A program made the position numbers and the translations under genes. This document shows positions 1 to 8,199 of a stretch of 64,000 nt of DNA, piece after piece; positions within the stretch are counted from its first letter, which is position 1, and each line of letters starts with the position of its first letter. Origin of the DNA: VXYL01 sp965208525 (GTDB taxonomy: Bacteria; Pseudomonadota; Gammaproteobacteria; Pseudomonadales; Azotimanducaceae). The notes under the pieces were generated by a model. That model worked only from the letters and a program-made list of their open reading frames with translations. It was not told the DNA's origin and did no database searches. The stretch covers positions 3,038,001 to 3,102,000 of the forward strand of contig OZ242340.1 of NCBI GenBank assembly GCA_965208525.1. Reading direction: 5' to 3'.

Positions 1-923
1 AGGTCTTGGTAGTCGGCCATGCCATGCGTCATGCCCCAGGCGACATGCTCCGTATGGCTGAAGTGGGGCATCCCCGGAACGCCGGGGAGGGCGTAGCCAC
101 TGCAGCGGAACTCGGGGCAGGTGATGTGCGTCTGGTAGTACACGTTGGGTGTGTCGAGGGCGCGGTGCGAATCGCCGGCCAAAAGCGGCAGCCCCGACGC
201 GGTGCGGGAACCGCCGATCACCCAGGCGTTGCTGCCGCCATCGGTTTCGTCCAGCCAGCTGAGTTCGCTTAAGGAAGCGGCGAGTTCGTCGAGGCACTGC
301 AGTTCCTCGCCGCCGTAGCTTGCGCCCGGTGGAACCGAAACGAGGCTGTCGTCCGGATAGCCTCGGAACAGCGGCGCCGCCCGTTCGGCACCGATGGCAA
401 GGGCCATGCGCACACGGGAGAGCTTGGCCTCAAACGTGCCCATCAGCATGTTCCGCACCTTGTACACGGCGAGGCAATGCCACGGTTGCCACGGCTGCGG
501 GTCTTTGCCAAGCAGGCGGTACTCGATGGGGAACGTGGAAGTGGTCGCGAGGAAGGCGTTCACGCCCGCCGCGTACGCTTCCAGCATCGCCTTCGCGGCG
601 TCGCTCGATGCGTCGAGGTCAGCCTGCGCGGCACGTTCCACGTCGAATCGCCGCATCAGTCGGTCTTCGGCGAGCCCCGACTCGCCGGCGAACTCCGCCC
701 AACGGCCGAGCGCTCGGTGGCGGTCGTAGTCCATGTGCCAAAGGCGATCTTGGGCAGTGGCGAAGCCTTGGGCGAAGAAGGCGTCGTGGCTGCTGGCGGC
801 GCGAATGTGGGGGATGCCCCAACCGTCCCGCACCACCTCCACCGCCTCGTCGAGGTTCGGTGCGTGAATCGTTGATGCGAGATCGGGCAGGGCGGCTTGC
901 AGGTCCGCTTCGGTCATGGACAT
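1..923 (-). CDS. Penicillin acylase family N-terminal nucleophile hydrolase (partial, 3' end outside window)
   Basis: The minus strand reads open from an ATG at 923 to the window edge, giving the first 307 residues of a penicillin-amidase-family protein. The alpha-chain part has the family-typical 'GIPHI' near residue 36 and 'AQD.LWHMD' near 57-65. It is followed by Gly229-Gly230-Ser231-Asn232, where Ser231 would become the N-terminal nucleophile after autocleavage. The family hydrolyses amide bonds of side-chain acyl groups: beta-lactams, acyl-homoserine lactones or other N-acyl compounds. The substrate cannot be told here. No signal peptide is visible at this start, unlike many periplasmic members. 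A GGGAG ribosome site lies just upstream and a TATAGT -10-like hexamer at 948-953. The gene is divergent from the hydrolase at 970. Confidence 0.85.
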   Translation of the reverse strand, partial: MSMTEADLQAALPDLASTIHAPNLDEAVEVVRDGWGIPHIRAASSHDAFFAQGFATAQDRLWHMDYDRHRALGRWAEFAGESGLAEDRLMRRFDVERAAQADLDASSDAAKAMLEAYAAGVNAFLATTSTFPIEYRLLGKDPQPWQPWHCLAVYKVRNMLMGTFEAKLSRVRMALAIGAERAAPLFRGYPDDSLVSVPPGASYGGEELQCLDELAASLSELSWLDETDGGSNAWVIGGSRTASGLPLLAGDSHRALDTPNVYYQTHITCPEFRCSGYALPGVPGMPHFSHTEHVAWGMTHGMADYQD

Positions 924-947
924 GATGGCTCCCTTCACAAGGTAGCG

Positions 948-953
948 ACTATA
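948..953 (-). promoter_or_regulatory. -10-like hexamer TATAGT for the penicillin acylase gene
   Basis: TATAGT on the minus strand lies 24 bases before the ATG at 923, leaving room for the GGGAG ribosome site. No good -35 hexamer is visible, because that position falls within the start of the divergent gene. This is inference from the hexamer and spacing. Confidence 0.35.
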
Positions 954-969
954 AGCGGGAGGACCCTTC

Positions 970-1686
970 ATGACGTGGTGGGGAGCAACGGATGCGGCTG
1001 GGGGAGCGGTGCGGGAGTTGAGGATTCAACGGGCCGGAACGGAACGTCCGATCACCGGGGCGCTGTGGACCCCGGAGGGCGTGACGAACGACGTGCCCCT
1101 CGTGCTGTTCGGCCACGGTGCGTCGGGCGATCGCTACCAGGCGCCCATCTGTCATCTGGCGCGTCGCTTGACAGACGTCGGTTGCGCTTCGCTCGCCATC
1201 GACGGGCCGGTGCATGGCTTGCGTCAGGTCGGCTCCGGCGGACGCGCCGCATTTGGCGACGAAATGCGTCGCGAAGGATTCGTCGACGACATGGTGGCGG
1301 ACTGGCACGCGGCGCTCGATGCAGCCAAGGGCAAGGTTGCAGTCGGGGACATCCGCTACTTCGGGCTGTCGATGGGCTCCATCTTTGGCGTACCGCTCCT
1401 TGCTACGCTGCCGGAAGTGACGGCGGCGGTGCTGGGCCTCCTCGGTACGACCGGCGCGGCCCTGCCGCTTGCCGAGCGCTTGGCCACGGACGCGGCCGAG
1501 ATTCGCTGCCGCCTGCTGTTCCTCATGCAGCTCGAGGACGAACTGTTCCCACGGGACGGCTGCCTTGCCCTGTTCGACGCCTTCGCGAGCGGCGACAAGC
1601 GCCTGCATGCGAACCCCGGCCTGCATCCAGAAGTGCCGGCCGAGGAGATCGACTGCGCCTTTCAAATGCTCGCGCCGGCCCGGTAG
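970..1686 (+). CDS. Alpha/beta-hydrolase family protein
   Basis: 238-residue alpha/beta hydrolase. It has a His-Gly oxyanion-type motif (FGHGASGD, about residues 47-54) and the nucleophile elbow G-L-S-M-G with Ser134. Asp190 (in 'LEDELFP') and His219 (in 'GLHPE') are well placed to complete a catalytic triad. No signal peptide is seen, so it is probably cytoplasmic. The short cap and dienelactone-hydrolase-like layout suggest an esterase or thioesterase on small substrates, but the substrate is unknown. A strong GGGAGGA ribosome site precedes the ATG. The crotonase gene follows about 50 bases downstream on the same strand, so co-transcription is plausible. Confidence 0.8.
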   Translation: MTWWGATDAAGGAVRELRIQRAGTERPITGALWTPEGVTNDVPLVLFGHGASGDRYQAPICHLARRLTDVGCASLAIDGPVHGLRQVGSGGRAAFGDEMRREGFVDDMVADWHAALDAAKGKVAVGDIRYFGLSMGSIFGVPLLATLPEVTAAVLGLLGTTGAALPLAERLATDAAEIRCRLLFLMQLEDELFPRDGCLALFDAFASGDKRLHANPGLHPEVPAEEIDCAFQMLAPAR

Positions 1687-1736
1687 GACGTGCGGTTACA
1701 CTTGCCGGCACGTTGATGCCTTGGGAGGGAGCTTAC

Positions 1737-2531
1737 GTGGCTTGGGAGCAAATCATCGCCGAGACGCACGAACGGGTCGGCGTCATTCGGCTGAACCGTC
1801 CGGAACGGCTGAACGCCTGGACCGACACCATGTCCGGCGAGATCGTCGAGCAGATCACGGCCTGGAACGAGGACGACGACATCGGCGCGATCCTCGTCAC
1901 CGGCGAGGGCAGGGCGTTTTGCGCTGGCGCCGACATTGGCGTGTTTGCCCAGCGCGCCGAGACGAACAAGAAGGGTGCCGGCGAGCCGCTGCGGCGTGGC
2001 GGTGCTTCCTTCACCCACTTCATTCGCGAGTCGAAGCCCACCGTGGCGGCAATCAATGGCTATGCGGTTGGCGTTGGACTCACCATGATCCTGCCGTTCG
2101 ATGTGCGCATCGCATCCACGGAAGCGCGCCTCAGCATCCGCTTCATCAAGATGGGGTTGATGCCGGAACTCGGCTCCACTCGGCTGCTGGCACAGCTCAT
2201 CGGCCTCGGGCCAGCCACCGACATGTGCCTCACCGGGCGCATGGTGCCGGGCGAGGAGGCGCATCGGCTTGGTCTCGTGACGGAAGTGGTGGAACCGGAT
2301 GCGCTGTTTGACACGGCCCTCGCGAAGGCGAACGAGATCGCCAACAACTCGACGCCGGCGGTGATGATGATCAAGGAGCTCCTGAACCGGAATCCCATGG
2401 ATGCCGACTTGGAGGCCGTCATGGAACGGGAGGGCATCCGCGACCAGATCGCCCGCCGCCTGCCGGACCACAGCGAGGCGGTCACCGCGTTCATGGAGAA
2501 GCGCGAGGCCCGCTTCAATCGGGCTGGCTAG
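1737..2531 (+). CDS. Enoyl-CoA hydratase/isomerase (crotonase) superfamily protein
   Basis: 264-residue crotonase-fold protein. The acyl-CoA oxyanion hole is present ('RAFCAGADIG' and 'INGYAVGVGLTM'). Aligned by motif to rat hydratase, Glu144 (in GGGCE) is replaced by Thr and Glu164 (in QPE) by Phe. A Glu in 'MPELGST' instead sits at the position used by PaaG/isomerase-type members. This argues for an isomerase or another crotonase reaction rather than classical hydration. The start chosen is GTG 1737, preceded at good spacing by GGGAGGG; an in-frame ATG at 1716 lacks such a site. The 3' end runs into a palindromic repeat. Its partner pathway is unknown, although the upstream hydrolase could act on the same CoA thioesters. 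Confidence 0.8.
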   Translation: MAWEQIIAETHERVGVIRLNRPERLNAWTDTMSGEIVEQITAWNEDDDIGAILVTGEGRAFCAGADIGVFAQRAETNKKGAGEPLRRGGASFTHFIRESKPTVAAINGYAVGVGLTMILPFDVRIASTEARLSIRFIKMGLMPELGSTRLLAQLIGLGPATDMCLTGRMVPGEEAHRLGLVTEVVEPDALFDTALAKANEIANNSTPAVMMIKELLNRNPMDADLEAVMEREGIRDQIARRLPDHSEAVTAFMEKREARFNRAG

Positions 2532-2533
2532 CC

Positions 2534-2618
2534 GGCCAGGGCGACGCATGCGTCGCCCCTACGACCGAGGCATGAAGCGACACCCTTCCGTAGGGGCAAC
2601 GCATGCGTTGCCGTGGCC
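2534..2618. repeat. 85-bp palindromic repeat pair (REP/MITE-like)
   Basis: Two 30-base arms (2534-2563 and 2589-2618) are inverted copies of each other with 27 of 30 positions matching. Each arm is itself built on a palindrome: GGGCGACGCATGCGTCGCCC at 2539-2558 and an 18-base version with an A/T substitution at 2595-2612. A solo copy of the same 20-base palindrome lies at 47345-47364. Here the element fills the gap between the convergent crotonase and ispA genes, where it could also act as a bidirectional transcription stop. No coding is seen in it. Confidence 0.8.
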
Positions 2619-2629
2619 GGCGTAGGCTT

Positions 2630-3508
2630 TCAGCTAGTCCGTTCGACGACGTAGCGGGCGATTTCGCGCAAGTCGTCGGCGCGGGCACCGAACGCGTCGA
2701 GGTGGGCGACGGCGCGGGCGAAGCGTCGTTGCCCCTCCTGCTTTGCTCCGGCGAGGCCCAGCAGCGTGACGTAGGTGGTCTTGCCCTGGCGTTCGTCCGA
2801 GCCTTGGGGCTTGCCGAGATCTTCCGTAGTGCCGACGACGTCGAGCACGTCGTCGTGGATCTGGAACGCGAGACCAATGTCGCGGGCGAAGGCATCGACG
2901 GCTTCGAGTTCCTCGTTTCGCAAGGCGCCAGCGGCTGCGCCAAGCATGACGCTGGCGCGGATGAGGGCGCCGGTCTTGCGCCGGTGCATCGCCTCTAGTT
3001 CGGTGGACGACAGTGGTTCCTCGCGAGCCTCGGCGGCAAGGTCCAACACTTGACCGCCCACCATCCCTGCAGCCCCGGCCGCAGTGGCCAGCATTTGGGT
3101 CCAGCGCTGGGCAACGTTCGGCCTTGCTTGCGAAGCAATCATCTCGAATGCCAGGGCTTGCAGGGCATCCCCCACCAACACCGCGGTTGCCTCGCCAAAA
3201 CGCACGTGCACCGTGGGCTGGCCGTGCCGCAGGTCATCGTCGTCCATGACGGGCAGGTCGTCGTGAACCAGTGAGTAGGCGTGGATCAGCTCCACCGCGG
3301 CGGCGGCGGGGTCGAGTGCGTCGGGTTTCACGGCAGCCAGGCGACCACCTGCGTACACAAGCGCCGGCCGCAGTCGCTTGCCACCGCCGAACACCGTATA
3401 GCGCATCGCACCGTGCAGGGTTGCCGGATGGGCGTCGGCCTCAGGCATGACGCGGTCCAGATACGCCTGCACACGATTGGCGGCGCTCGTGACAATTTCG
3501 GGGTGCAT
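2630..3508 (-). CDS. ispA: Farnesyl diphosphate synthase (geranyltranstransferase)
   Basis: 292-residue short-chain trans-prenyltransferase that condenses isopentenyl diphosphate with dimethylallyl or geranyl diphosphate to make farnesyl diphosphate. Visible motifs are GGGKRLRP (41-48), the first Asp-rich motif D83-D84-x4-D89 followed by RHG, and the second DDVLD at 219-223. The length and the two small extra residues in the first motif fit bacterial IspA. The ATG at 3508 lacks a ribosome site but has TACACT 8 bases upstream, so the mRNA may be nearly leaderless. No xseB or dxs gene flanks it, unlike the common xseB-ispA-dxs order. It is convergent with the crotonase gene and divergent from the flavoenzyme at 3662. 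Confidence 0.92.
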   Translation of the reverse strand: MHPEIVTSAANRVQAYLDRVMPEADAHPATLHGAMRYTVFGGGKRLRPALVYAGGRLAAVKPDALDPAAAAVELIHAYSLVHDDLPVMDDDDLRHGQPTVHVRFGEATAVLVGDALQALAFEMIASQARPNVAQRWTQMLATAAGAAGMVGGQVLDLAAEAREEPLSSTELEAMHRRKTGALIRASVMLGAAAGALRNEELEAVDAFARDIGLAFQIHDDVLDVVGTTEDLGKPQGSDERQGKTTYVTLLGLAGAKQEGQRRFARAVAHLDAFGARADDLREIARYVVERTS

Positions 3509-3516
3509 GAGATGGA

Positions 3517-3522
3517 AGTGTA
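3517..3522 (-). promoter_or_regulatory. -10-like hexamer TACACT close to ispA start
   Basis: TACACT on the minus strand ends 8 bases before the ispA ATG, which has no ribosome site. Transcription starting 6-7 bases downstream of the hexamer would yield a leader of one or two bases. No convincing -35 element is seen. See the finding on possible leaderless genes. Confidence 0.3.
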
Positions 3523-3647
3523 AACGGATGCAGGTCCTTGGCGTGTACTGCGAGCGCGCTGGCGGTTTTCGCCACAACTCGCCTGCGTGCGGCGCATGCA
3601 CTCGCGTCGGCTGACACGCCGTGGCACTTTGGCGAGCGCGCAGGCTG

Positions 3648-3653
3648 TAGAAT
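3648..3653 (+). promoter_or_regulatory. -10-like hexamer TAGAAT close to start of the flavoenzyme gene
   Basis: TAGAAT ends 8 bases before the ATG at 3662. There is no purine-rich ribosome site between them, so the transcript may be leaderless. No clear -35 hexamer at 17 bases. Confidence 0.3.
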
Positions 3654-3661
3654 CATGTCGC

Positions 3662-4795
3662 ATGAACTCGGGGGTTAACGAGCGCGGGACGCCGCTGGCA
3701 AGGGCGCGGGCGGTGGCGCCGCGCATTCGGGCGGCGGCGGACGAGATCGACGAAGGTCGGCGGATTCCGACTCCCCTCGCCGATGAGCTGATCGACCTTG
3801 GCATGTTCCGGCTGCTAGTGCCGCAGTCGCTCGGCGGCGAACAGATGGATTGGCTCGACTACCTCGACGTCGTGCGCACCATTGCCTATGCGGATGCCAG
3901 CGTTGGCTGGTGTGTCAATCAGGGAGCAGTGTTTGCCACCACGAGCTGTCGGGCACCGGCGGCGCTGGCGGACGAGGTTTGGCGCGATCCGCGCACGGTG
4001 GTGGCGAACGGGCCGCCGCAAGGGGTCACCAGCGAGGAGGTGCCAGGCGGCTATCGCCTGAGCGGGCGTTGGAACTTCTCTAGCGGCTGCCGCCATGCCA
4101 ACTGGATGGCAGCCCTGAATGCCGATCGCGGTGCACCGCCCAGGCTGCATCTCATTCCGAAGGACCAAGTGCGGTTGGTGGATGTGTGGCAGGTGCAGGG
4201 ACTGCGCGGCACCGGCAGCTTCAGCTTCGAGGTGAAGGATCTGTTCGTGCCGGACTCTCGCACCATGCCGCTGAACGTGCCGCCCTATGCGGACGGCGCC
4301 ATCTACCTCACGCCCCAAGGGCTGCTGTTCGCTTGCGGCTTCGGCTGCGTGGCGCTCGGCAATGCCCGCGCCGCCATCGACTCGACCGAGGAGTTCGCAT
4401 CGGACAAGCGGCCCCGCTTCGGCTCCCGCCCACTTTCCCAAGATCCGGTGGTGCAGCAGGCGGTGGGCAAGGCGGAGGCCATCTGGCGCGGTGCCAAGGC
4501 ACTGTTGCACCACACGGTGGGAGAGGTGTGGGACGCGATCCGAGCGCGGGGCGCCATCACGCTGCAGGAACGGGTGGAACTGCGCATGGCTGGCACGCAC
4601 GCCATCCGCGAGTCGGCGAGAGCCGTGGACATCTGCTACAACCTAAGCGGCTCGTCCTCGATTTTCGCGGACCGAGCCATCCAGCGTCGCTTCCAGGATG
4701 CCCACGTCATCACTCAGCAAGTGCAGGGGCGCGAGGCCCACTACGAGACGGTGGGACAGTTCTTCGTCGGAGAGGAACCGCGAGGCGTGATCTAG
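3662..4795 (+). CDS. Acyl-CoA dehydrogenase-fold flavoprotein (HsaA/HpaB-like group)
   Basis: 377-residue protein of the acyl-CoA dehydrogenase superfamily. The alpha-helical N-terminal part holds 'FRLLVPQSLGGEQ' (about 45-57), followed by the middle beta domain ('GGYRLSGRWNFSSGC', about 131-145) and a C-terminal helical domain. The 'ASVGWCVNQG' and 'SGCRHANW' patterns are typical of the subgroup containing two-component flavin monooxygenases (HsaA, 4-hydroxyphenylacetate type) and indole-oxidation relatives, not of fatty-acyl-CoA dehydrogenases. The C-terminus ends after 'FFVGEEPRG' as in that subgroup. It would need a flavin reductase partner, and none is adjacent. The substrate is unknown. 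The stop codon overlaps tail-to-tail by 4 bases (CTAG) with the small gene at 4792. Confidence 0.75.
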   Translation: MNSGVNERGTPLARARAVAPRIRAAADEIDEGRRIPTPLADELIDLGMFRLLVPQSLGGEQMDWLDYLDVVRTIAYADASVGWCVNQGAVFATTSCRAPAALADEVWRDPRTVVANGPPQGVTSEEVPGGYRLSGRWNFSSGCRHANWMAALNADRGAPPRLHLIPKDQVRLVDVWQVQGLRGTGSFSFEVKDLFVPDSRTMPLNVPPYADGAIYLTPQGLLFACGFGCVALGNARAAIDSTEEFASDKRPRFGSRPLSQDPVVQQAVGKAEAIWRGAKALLHHTVGEVWDAIRARGAITLQERVELRMAGTHAIRESARAVDICYNLSGSSSIFADRAIQRRFQDAHVITQQVQGREAHYETVGQFFVGEEPRGVI

Positions 4796-5070
4796 TCGCT
4801 TTCGCGAACTGCCTCGTCGTCCTGCCCGTCGGCTCCTTCTTCGGAAACCGCCTCCGCCTCAGCCAGGATGGCCAGCACCTTGGCGTCCTCGGTTGCCTCG
4901 TTCTGTACCGGGGCCTTCTCCGAGGTGACATTGATCGCCTCGATGGCCTTGAGGCGGTTGCTGATTTCCAGCGGAGTGGGCGTGAGGCGCTCGGCGGACC
5001 CAACGGTCGCTGCAAGAACCAGCCCAGCCGCAATCGCGCCCTGCGCGAGGCCCCGTACGATGGTTTTCAT
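4792..5070 (-). CDS. Small secreted protein of unknown function
   Basis: 92-residue protein with a clear Sec signal peptide: Lys3, a hydrophobic core to about residue 24, and cleavage after an Ala near 26. The short, strongly acidic mature part is rich in Glu, Asp and Ala and predicted helical. No family recognised. The ATG at 5070 is chosen because GGAG lies at good spacing and the signal peptide begins there; an upstream in-frame start would bury it. It is the last gene of the minus-strand ugd-SDR-oxidoreductase run, 31 bases after the previous stop. Confidence 0.6.
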   Translation of the reverse strand: MKTIVRGLAQGAIAAGLVLAATVGSAERLTPTPLEISNRLKAIEAINVTSEKAPVQNEATEDAKVLAILAEAEAVSEEGADGQDDEAVRESD

Positions 5071-5101
5071 CGACGCACTCCTTACAGTCACAAACACATG
5101 G

Positions 5102-5965
5102 TCACAAACGCGACGCCACCTGATCCCAATAGCGACGGATCGCGTCTGCATGCTCGCCCGAGCCGCCGAGGCCTTGGTTCATCGTCACCGCGGCGCTGTG
5201 CGTCACGCCGAGGTCTTCGAGGGACTTCAGCCGATCCAGTTCCTTGTCCCCAGCATCGCCAAGCGGCTGCATGCATTCCACACCGATGTCGTCGGGGTTC
5301 CGGCCCGCGTTCCTAGCCGATACTCGCATAGATTCGAGCTGTTCGCCAAGTGCCTGGTTATAGAACGGGAACCAGCCGTCGGCGATGCGCCCGACGCGGT
5401 CGATCACCTGCGGCGCCATGCCGCCGAGCCAGACGGGGATGGAACCTCCCGGCGGCAACGGGTTGAGGCCAGCATCGGTGACGGTGTGCCATTTGCCTTG
5501 GAAGTCGATGGTGTCGTCGGCCCAAAGGCGGCGCATGAGGTCGATCTGCTCTTCGCTGCGAACGCCGCGGTCGTGGAAGTTCATGCCGAGCGCTTCGTAT
5601 TCCACGGCGTTCCAGCCCGTGCCGATGCCGAGCCGCAGGCGACCGCCGGTGAGCACATCGACGCAGGCGGCCTGTTTCGCCACGAGCGCCGTCTGGCGCT
5701 GGCCGAGGATGATGACGGCGGTGACGAGTTCGAGCTTCTCGGTGATGCCGCCGAGATAGCCGAACAGCACGAAGGGCTCGTGGAACAGGCTTTCGGAGGT
5801 GTAGGGGCCAGACCAATCCGGCCGGCTCGCCGTGTTCGCTCCGAGCACATGGTCGTAGGCGATGAGGTGATCGTAGCCACACTCCTCGGCGGCACGGGCG
5901 AAGGTGGCGACCCCATCGGGGTCCGCGCCGATTTCCGTTTGCGGGAATACCACACCGAGCTTCAT
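5102..5965 (-). CDS. Luciferase-like (LLM) class flavin/F420-type oxidoreductase
   Basis: 287-residue TIM-barrel protein of the bacterial luciferase-like monooxygenase family. It opens with 'KLGVVFPQTEIG', has 'AYDHVLG' near 36-42, and contains the family block 'GGRLRLGIGTGWN' near 107-119. The C-terminal part ends with 'GVTHSAAVTMNQGLG', typical of the TIGR03619-type subgroup often assigned to coenzyme F420. Whether this organism makes F420 cannot be seen here, and FMN is possible. The substrate is unknown. An AAGGAGAG ribosome site precedes the ATG. It lies 27 bases downstream of the SDR gene in the same minus-strand operon. Confidence 0.8.
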   Translation of the reverse strand: MKLGVVFPQTEIGADPDGVATFARAAEECGYDHLIAYDHVLGANTASRPDWSGPYTSESLFHEPFVLFGYLGGITEKLELVTAVIILGQRQTALVAKQAACVDVLTGGRLRLGIGTGWNAVEYEALGMNFHDRGVRSEEQIDLMRRLWADDTIDFQGKWHTVTDAGLNPLPPGGSIPVWLGGMAPQVIDRVGRIADGWFPFYNQALGEQLESMRVSARNAGRNPDDIGVECMQPLGDAGDKELDRLKSLEDLGVTHSAAVTMNQGLGGSGEHADAIRRYWDQVASRL

Positions 5966-5992
5966 GTTCGCTCTCCTTTGCTTGCCGTTTCG

Positions 5993-6838
5993 CTATCGTC
6001 CAGGCGGGCGATAGACGGTGATGGGGCGGTTCCGAGTCATCCACGACGCTTGCCGCCGCCACGGGCGGCCGGCGGTGATGCCGCCATCCACCACATGCGC
6101 CTGGCCGGTCACGAACTCCGAGTCGTCGCTCGCGAGCCACAACGCGCAGCGGGCGATGTCGTCCGGCTCGCCAACGCGGTTCAAGGGCTGCTGCCCGGCC
6201 ATGTCCGCACGAAAGTTGCGCTGCGCTTCGTCCGTGAACCCGCGCCCCACCGCCAAGGGCGTGGCGATCATCCCCGGGCAGATGCAGTTCACTCGCACCT
6301 GCCACTCCGCCATCTCCAGCGCCACCGTCCGGGTCAAGGCGATGACGGCGGACTTGGCCGTGCTGTAGAGGTGCGGCGCCCAACCGGCTTCGAGGCCGGC
6401 GATGGAGGCGGTGCTGATGATGGAACCGGAGCCCTGCCGCTTCATGATGGGGGCGGTGTGCTTGATGCCGAGGAAGACCCCCTTCAGCAGCACGTCGAAG
6501 GTGATGTCGAAATCCTCGACCGACGTTTCGTCGATGGGTCCGAGCGCGCCGCCGAAGCCGGCGTTGTTGAAAATGCAGTCGAGTCGGCCCCAAGCATCGG
6601 CGCTACGCTCGATGGCGCCCTGCACCTCGCTCTCGATGGTCACGTTCACGCGCTCGAAGCGGGCGCGAGGGCCGAGCTCTGCGGCCAGGGCATCGCCAGC
6701 TTCCTCGTTGAGGTCGGCGATGGTCACGTTGGCGCCTTCCGCCACGAACAGCCGCGCCGTCGCCGCGCCCATCCCGCTGGCGGCACCGGTGATGAACGCA
6801 GCCTTTCCTCGCAACCGGCCTTGCGCTGAATCCGCCAT
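5993..6838 (-). CDS. Short-chain dehydrogenase/reductase (SDR)
   Basis: 281-residue classical SDR. The nucleotide-binding TGAASGMG is at 17-24, 'ADL' follows beta-2 (pointing to NAD over NADP), and NNAG is at 91-94. The catalytic residues Ser145, Tyr158 and Lys162 have normal spacing (YxxxK). The C-terminal 'DDSEFVTGQAHVVDGG' is standard, followed by an unusual basic tail of about 20 residues. It oxidises or reduces a hydroxyl/keto group on an unknown substrate. Its ATG overlaps the ugd stop by one base (TGATG), so translation is probably coupled. Confidence 0.88.
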   Translation of the reverse strand: MADSAQGRLRGKAAFITGAASGMGAATARLFVAEGANVTIADLNEEAGDALAAELGPRARFERVNVTIESEVQGAIERSADAWGRLDCIFNNAGFGGALGPIDETSVEDFDITFDVLLKGVFLGIKHTAPIMKRQGSGSIISTASIAGLEAGWAPHLYSTAKSAVIALTRTVALEMAEWQVRVNCICPGMIATPLAVGRGFTDEAQRNFRADMAGQQPLNRVGEPDDIARCALWLASDDSEFVTGQAHVVDGGITAGRPWRRQASWMTRNRPITVYRPPGR

Positions 6839-8199
6839 CACGCCACCCTCATGTCTGCTTGGCTGTGTGCATACACCGGCGGACGGCCTATGGCGATGTG
6901 ATCGAACCCCAGCGCCCGCATGGCCTCCGGTGAATAGAGATTGCGGCCGTCGAAGATCGCCGGCGTTTTGAGCCGCGTCTTGATCTCGTCGAAGTCGGGG
7001 CTGTGGAACTCGTTCCACTCGGTCACCACGGCCAGGGCGTCGGCGCCATCGAGGGCTTCCTCGCGCCGGTTGCAGAGCGCAAGCTCCTCTCGTTCACCGT
7101 AGATCGCCCGCGCCCGGTGCAGGGCCCGTGGGTCGTAGGCACGCACGCGGCCGCCGGCGGCCCAGATGTTTTCCATCAAGGCGCAGCTTGGCGCTTCCCG
7201 CATGTCGTCGGTATTGGGCTTGAACGAAAGCCCCCACAGGGCGATGGTGCGGCCGGCGAGATTGCCGCCGAAGTAGGCTCGGATGCGTTCTGCCAGAACC
7301 TGGTGCTGGCGCCGGTTGACGTCGTCCACACCACGCGCGATGGCGGTGTCATAGCCGACCTCGCGGCCCATGCCGATCAATGCCCGCACGTCCTTGGGGA
7401 AGCACGAGCCGCCGTAGCCGCAGCCGGCGTAGATGAAGTGGAAGCCGATGCGCGGGTCCATGCCGATCCCGCGCCGCACCGCCTCGACATCCGCCCCGAG
7501 ACGGTCCGCGAGACCCGCGAGTTCGTTCATCAGACTGATGCGGGTGGCGAGCATGACGTTGGCCGCATACTTGGTGAGTTCTGCCGACGGCAGATCCATG
7601 TGGACGATGCGGTCGTGGTTGCGGTTGAAGGGCGCGTAGAGCCGTTCGAGGAGCTCCCGCGCCTTGGCATCGTCGCTGCCGATGACGATGCGGTCCGGCT
7701 TCATGAAGTCGGCCACGGCGCTGCCTTCCTTGAGGAACTCCGGATTCGAGGCCACGCTGAAGGGGATGTCCCGTCGCCGCTTCGCGAGTTGCCCACGAAC
7801 GGTGTCGCGCACCCGATCCGCCGCCCCCACCGGCACCGTGGACTTGTTGACGACCACCTTCGTCTCGTTCATGAACTGGCCGATGGCCAGCGCCACAGAC
7901 AACGCTTGGCTCATGTCGGCGGAGCCGTCCTCTCCGGGTGGCGTGCCGACAGCAATGAAGATCACCTCGCCGTGCTCGACACCCTCTTCGGCGTCGGTGG
8001 TGAACCGCAAGCGCCCGGCAGCTAGGTTGGCACGGACGAGCTCTTCAAGTCCCGGCTCGAACATCGGCACTTCGCCGCGCTTCAGCATGGCGACCTTGGC
8101 GTCGTCTATGTCCACGCACACGACATCGTTGCCGCGTTCGGCAAAGCAGGCGCCGGTGACGAGGCCGACATAGGCCGCGCCGAAAATGGTGACTCGCAT
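6838..8199 (-). CDS. ugd: UDP-glucose 6-dehydrogenase
   Basis: 453-residue UDP-glucose/GDP-mannose dehydrogenase family enzyme that oxidises UDP-glucose twice to UDP-glucuronate for polysaccharide or lipid A decoration. It has the N-terminal Rossmann motif GAAYVGLVTG (7-16), Lys210 in 'ELTKYAANV' and the catalytic Cys266 in 'GGSCFPKD'. The C-terminal UDP-binding domain contains 'GLSFKPNTDDMREAPS'. Strong match over the full length. The ATG at 8199 is preferred over an in-frame TTG three codons upstream. It heads a minus-strand operon with the SDR and LLM genes and is divergent from gor. No other exopolysaccharide genes are in view. Confidence 0.93.
   Translation of the reverse strand: MRVTIFGAAYVGLVTGACFAERGNDVVCVDIDDAKVAMLKRGEVPMFEPGLEELVRANLAAGRLRFTTDAEEGVEHGEVIFIAVGTPPGEDGSADMSQALSVALAIGQFMNETKVVVNKSTVPVGAADRVRDTVRGQLAKRRRDIPFSVASNPEFLKEGSAVADFMKPDRIVIGSDDAKARELLERLYAPFNRNHDRIVHMDLPSAELTKYAANVMLATRISLMNELAGLADRLGADVEAVRRGIGMDPRIGFHFIYAGCGYGGSCFPKDVRALIGMGREVGYDTAIARGVDDVNRRQHQVLAERIRAYFGGNLAGRTIALWGLSFKPNTDDMREAPSCALMENIWAAGGRVRAYDPRALHRARAIYGEREELALCNRREEALDGADALAVVTEWNEFHSPDFDEIKTRLKTPAIFDGRNLYSPEAMRALGFDHIAIGRPPVYAHSQADMRVA

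Noticed and set aside
4868..6829. A 653-codon plus-strand open frame opposite the oxidoreductase and SDR genes
   Set aside because: It spans two real minus-strand genes and their gap, and the translation has no family features.
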